DNA of 64,000 bases from Porphyrobacter sp. CACIAM 03H1 (GTDB taxonomy: Bacteria; Pseudomonadota; Alphaproteobacteria; Sphingomonadales; Sphingomonadaceae). Positions 63,369 through 64,000 of the stretch are shown here, one piece after another. The notes beneath the pieces were generated by a model. That model made no database searches and was not told where the DNA came from. It saw only the letters and a program-made list of their open reading frames with translations. The stretch is from contig NZ_CP021378.1 of assembly GCF_002215495.1 (NCBI RefSeq), forward strand, positions 2,170,764 through 2,234,763, in the 5' to 3' direction. Position numbers and translations under genes: made by a program. Every line of letters starts with the position of its first letter. Position 1 is the stretch's first letter.

Positions 63369-64000
63369 ATGGCCGAAAGCGCACCCGATGCCCTGAAGGG
63401 CGAGGACTGGGCCGGCGAGATGGGCGAGCGCTGGCTCGCCAGCCTCGACCGTTTCGAGGGCATGATCGCCCCCATCGGGGCCGCGCTGCTGGCCCGCGCG
63501 GACTACCGCGCCGGCGAAAGGGTGCTCGATCTCGGTTGCGGGGGCGGGGCGACGACGCTCGCGATTGCCGAGGCTGTCGGCCCGGAAGGTGCGGCGGTCG
63601 GGCTCGACATCGCGCCGATGCTGGTCGAGGCCGCCACCCGCCGCGCCGCCGATGCGCACAGCACCGCGCGCTTCGTCTGCGCCGACGCCGCCACTGCCAC
63701 GCTGGACGAGCCGCCCTTCGACCGGCTGTTCTCGCGCTTCGGATCGATGTTCTTCGCCGAACCCGTGGCGGCCTTCGCCAACATCAAGGCCATGCTGAAG
63801 CCGGGGGCGCGGATCGACCTCGCCGTCTGGGCGCACCCGCGCGACAATGCGTGGATGATGGAGGTCATGGGCGTGGTGCGCGCCCATGTCGAGGTGCCGA
63901 CCGCCATCCCCCGCGCACCCGGTCCCTTCGCCTTCGAGGATCTGGATTACCTCGCCGAGGTGCTGTCCGGCGCCGGTTTCGGCGGGATGACCGTGGAGGC
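63369..64000 (+). CDS. SAM-dependent methyltransferase (3' truncated by window end)
   Basis: The frame is open to the end of the window; 210 residues are visible. MAESAPDALKGEDWAGEMGERWLASLDRFEGMI is a lead-in typical of UbiE/COQ5-like class I methyltransferases, and motif I is perfect (VLDLGCGGGATTLA, about 56-69), followed by GLDIAPMLVEAA and FDRLFSRFGSMFF. AAGGA stands 6 bases before ATG 63369. It starts 13 bases after lpdA and may be co-transcribed with it. The substrate is unknown. Confidence 0.85.
   Translation, partial: MAESAPDALKGEDWAGEMGERWLASLDRFEGMIAPIGAALLARADYRAGERVLDLGCGGGATTLAIAEAVGPEGAAVGLDIAPMLVEAATRRAADAHSTARFVCADAATATLDEPPFDRLFSRFGSMFFAEPVAAFANIKAMLKPGARIDLAVWAHPRDNAWMMEVMGVVRAHVEVPTAIPRAPGPFAFEDLDYLAEVLSGAGFGGMTVE

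Overview
The window is a stretch of GC-rich chromosomal DNA from an alphaproteobacterium. Gene content and protein style point to the Sphingomonadales, most likely Erythrobacteraceae (Erythrobacter/Porphyrobacter-like). Supporting signs are the single-PilZ, DOMON-like, DUF2314 and 'Vgr-related' small proteins, a type-3 ProS, an alphaproteobacterial RpoH promoter at dnaK, and a dispersed palindromic repeat typical of sphingomonad genomes. The assignment is by recognition, not by database search. Genes are tightly packed, often with ATGA overlaps. I see no prophage, insertion sequence, CRISPR array, tRNA or rRNA.

Layout. 1-5.5 kb: glyS (5' truncated by the window), ppdK and a methyltransferase. 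5.5-9.4 kb: comF, a 360-base gap that folds into nested stem-loops (candidate ncRNA), hisI, a LiuR-like MerR regulator and a DmdC/FadE-like acyl-CoA dehydrogenase ending in a clear terminator. 9.4-15.8 kb: two M20-family secreted hydrolases (one with altered metal ligands) and an MFS-cysK-dienelactone hydrolase operon. 15.9-22.5 kb: PilZ protein, tyrS, DOMON-like, tspO, a NamZ-type muramidase with an MFS transporter, and small hypotheticals. 22.5-28.6 kb: a CoxE-like VWA protein and a CoxD/MoxR ATPase separated by an oppositely oriented soluble chemoreceptor, then a beta-lactamase-fold hydrolase and an ECF sigma factor with a four-TM partner. 28.7-38.9 kb: parE, LpoA-like lipoprotein, rsmI-yraN-gshB-dedA, hemW-xerC, CAP-domain protein, rph-rdgB. 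39-46 kb: heat-shock block hrcA-grpE and dnaK-dnaJ, interrupted by a copper-chaperone pair. 46-53.6 kb: patatin-like protein, radA-cvpA-NifU-like, MHS transporter-alr. 53.7-64 kb: phaR, proS, M28 peptidase, rnr, usp, pdhC-lpdA and a truncated methyltransferase.

The most unusual theme is a family of seven 64-105 bp imperfect palindromes, all bounded by CCGTTCG...CGAACGG or close variants. Four sit between genes (before gshB, between rph and hrcA, after the dnaJ cluster, before rnr). Three sit inside reading frames of housekeeping genes, where they are translated: two in glyS and one composite in rnr. Type A encodes the peptide VRPELVEG...STGSARTE when read in frame; type B encodes VERSRDTEDGLSTS. 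Other points of interest are the structured RNA candidate upstream of hisI, a LexA-type GTTC-N7-GTTC box at radA, tandem E1/E3-binding domains in the PDH E2, and a CTG start candidate for an HExxH protein.
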